From Rhodococcus sp. P-2 (GTDB taxonomy: Bacteria; Actinomycetota; Actinomycetes; Mycobacteriales; Mycobacteriaceae): DNA of 64,000 bases. The notes below the pieces were generated by a model. It was not told the origin of the DNA. It saw only the letters and a list, made by a program, of their open reading frames with translations, and did no database searches. Positions within the stretch are counted from its first letter, which is position 1, and the number at the start of each line of letters is the position of its first letter. Both the position numbers and the translations under genes were made by a program. The stretch is from contig NZ_CP066779.1 in the NCBI RefSeq assembly GCF_016598535.1, positions 3,224,001-3,288,000 of the forward strand, given 5' to 3'. Shown here one piece after another: positions 63,841 through 64,000 of this stretch.

Positions 63841-63935
63841 GTTCGATTCGTTCGAACTAGTTCAGCCCGACCCCCCGGGGCTGAACTCAGACGACCCCCG
63901 CCTCCTCCCCCCATTGGCGGGGGTCGTTCTCTGTC
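63841..63935 (+). ncRNA. 6C small RNA
   Basis: Two adjacent hairpins each expose six cytosines. The first has AGTTCAGCCC / GGGCTGAACT (63859-63868, 63878-63887) with a GACCCCCCG loop. The second has ACGACCCCCGCC / GGCGGGGGTCGT (63891-63902, 63916-63927) with a loop containing CCCCCC, followed by TCTCTGTCTC. This is the actinobacterial 6C RNA (B11 in M. tuberculosis), which there lies next to Rv3661 as here. A likely -10 TAAGAT is at 63828. It acts through its C-rich loops on G-rich ribosome sites. Confidence 0.93.
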
Positions 63936-64000
63936 TCAGGCCTGTTTCTCCACACCTTCGTAGTTGTCCACAGGCTCTCTCGACCCACTGTTTTCGGTAC

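Noticed and set aside
63714-63914. Upstream start for the HAD-IB phosphatase at 63914
   Set aside because: The added segment, starting with a poly-glycine run, is an antisense reading of the 6C RNA hairpins.

Overview
The window is a high-GC actinobacterial chromosome segment, most likely from a Rhodococcus of the erythropolis group. The evidence is the set of Mycobacteriales-specific proteins (WhiB4, PrrA/PrrB, FurA, Crp/GlxR, MarP, PonA2) together with rhodococcal catabolic genes (cholesterol oxidase, aliphatic amidase, FadD19-type ligase). No insertion sequence, prophage, CRISPR array or rRNA gene was seen. One tRNA (Pro, CGG) and one 6C small RNA are present.

From 1 to about 20.6 kb the content is accessory or lineage-specific. 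It opens with a 5'-truncated E1 alpha-beta fusion, a CoA ligase and an XRE-cupin regulator in one operon. Next come furA-katA behind a FurA-type operator, a HAD phosphatase, an F420-type oxidoreductase and the prrA-prrB two-component pair. A secreted protein, a membrane hydrolase, a Tat-exported cholesterol oxidase, a DHA2 efflux pump with divergent MarR, an iron-box-controlled siderophore-binding lipoprotein and a FadD19-like ligase follow. Two in-phase short tandem repeats (15 bp x4 and 24 bp x9) lie here.

From about 20.8 kb to the end, gene content and order match the Mycobacterium tuberculosis block Rv3683 to Rv3661: metallophosphoesterase, ponA2, whiB4, two GET3-like ATPases, a DUF4177 protein, a RidA protein, a metallo-beta-lactamase-fold protein, crp, a membrane protein, nth, a TlpA-like protein, a NUDIX CoA pyrophosphatase, marP, ephE, a holin-like protein, acs, dppABCD, a Fic-like protein, a HAD-IB phosphatase and the 6C RNA. 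I recalled this comparison from knowledge; I did not compute it.

Two catabolic blocks interrupt this backbone. The first (29.2-38.6 kb) encodes five consecutive enzymes from 3-hydroxyanthranilate to 2-oxopent-4-enoate, an MFS carrier, a LysR regulator and a TetR/NTF2-like/esterase operon with its own large operator. The second (46.3-54.0 kb) holds an MFS carrier, an NCS1 permease and an aliphatic-amidase system: amidase, AmiS channel, ClpX-like AAA ATPase and AmiC-type sensor. A divergent MarR gene sits beside it, and one exact 19-bp operator sequence occurs at both of its promoters.

Candidate Crp/GlxR sites lie at acs (perfect consensus), the amidase operon, the crp region and whiB4, suggesting that the Crp encoded here coordinates carbon use across the window. 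Several RNA-level structures also stand out: a 15-bp hairpin burying the Shine-Dalgarno of the Fic-like gene, a dppA/dppB hairpin followed by a full-length Shine-Dalgarno, and hairpins in front of the NCS1 permease.
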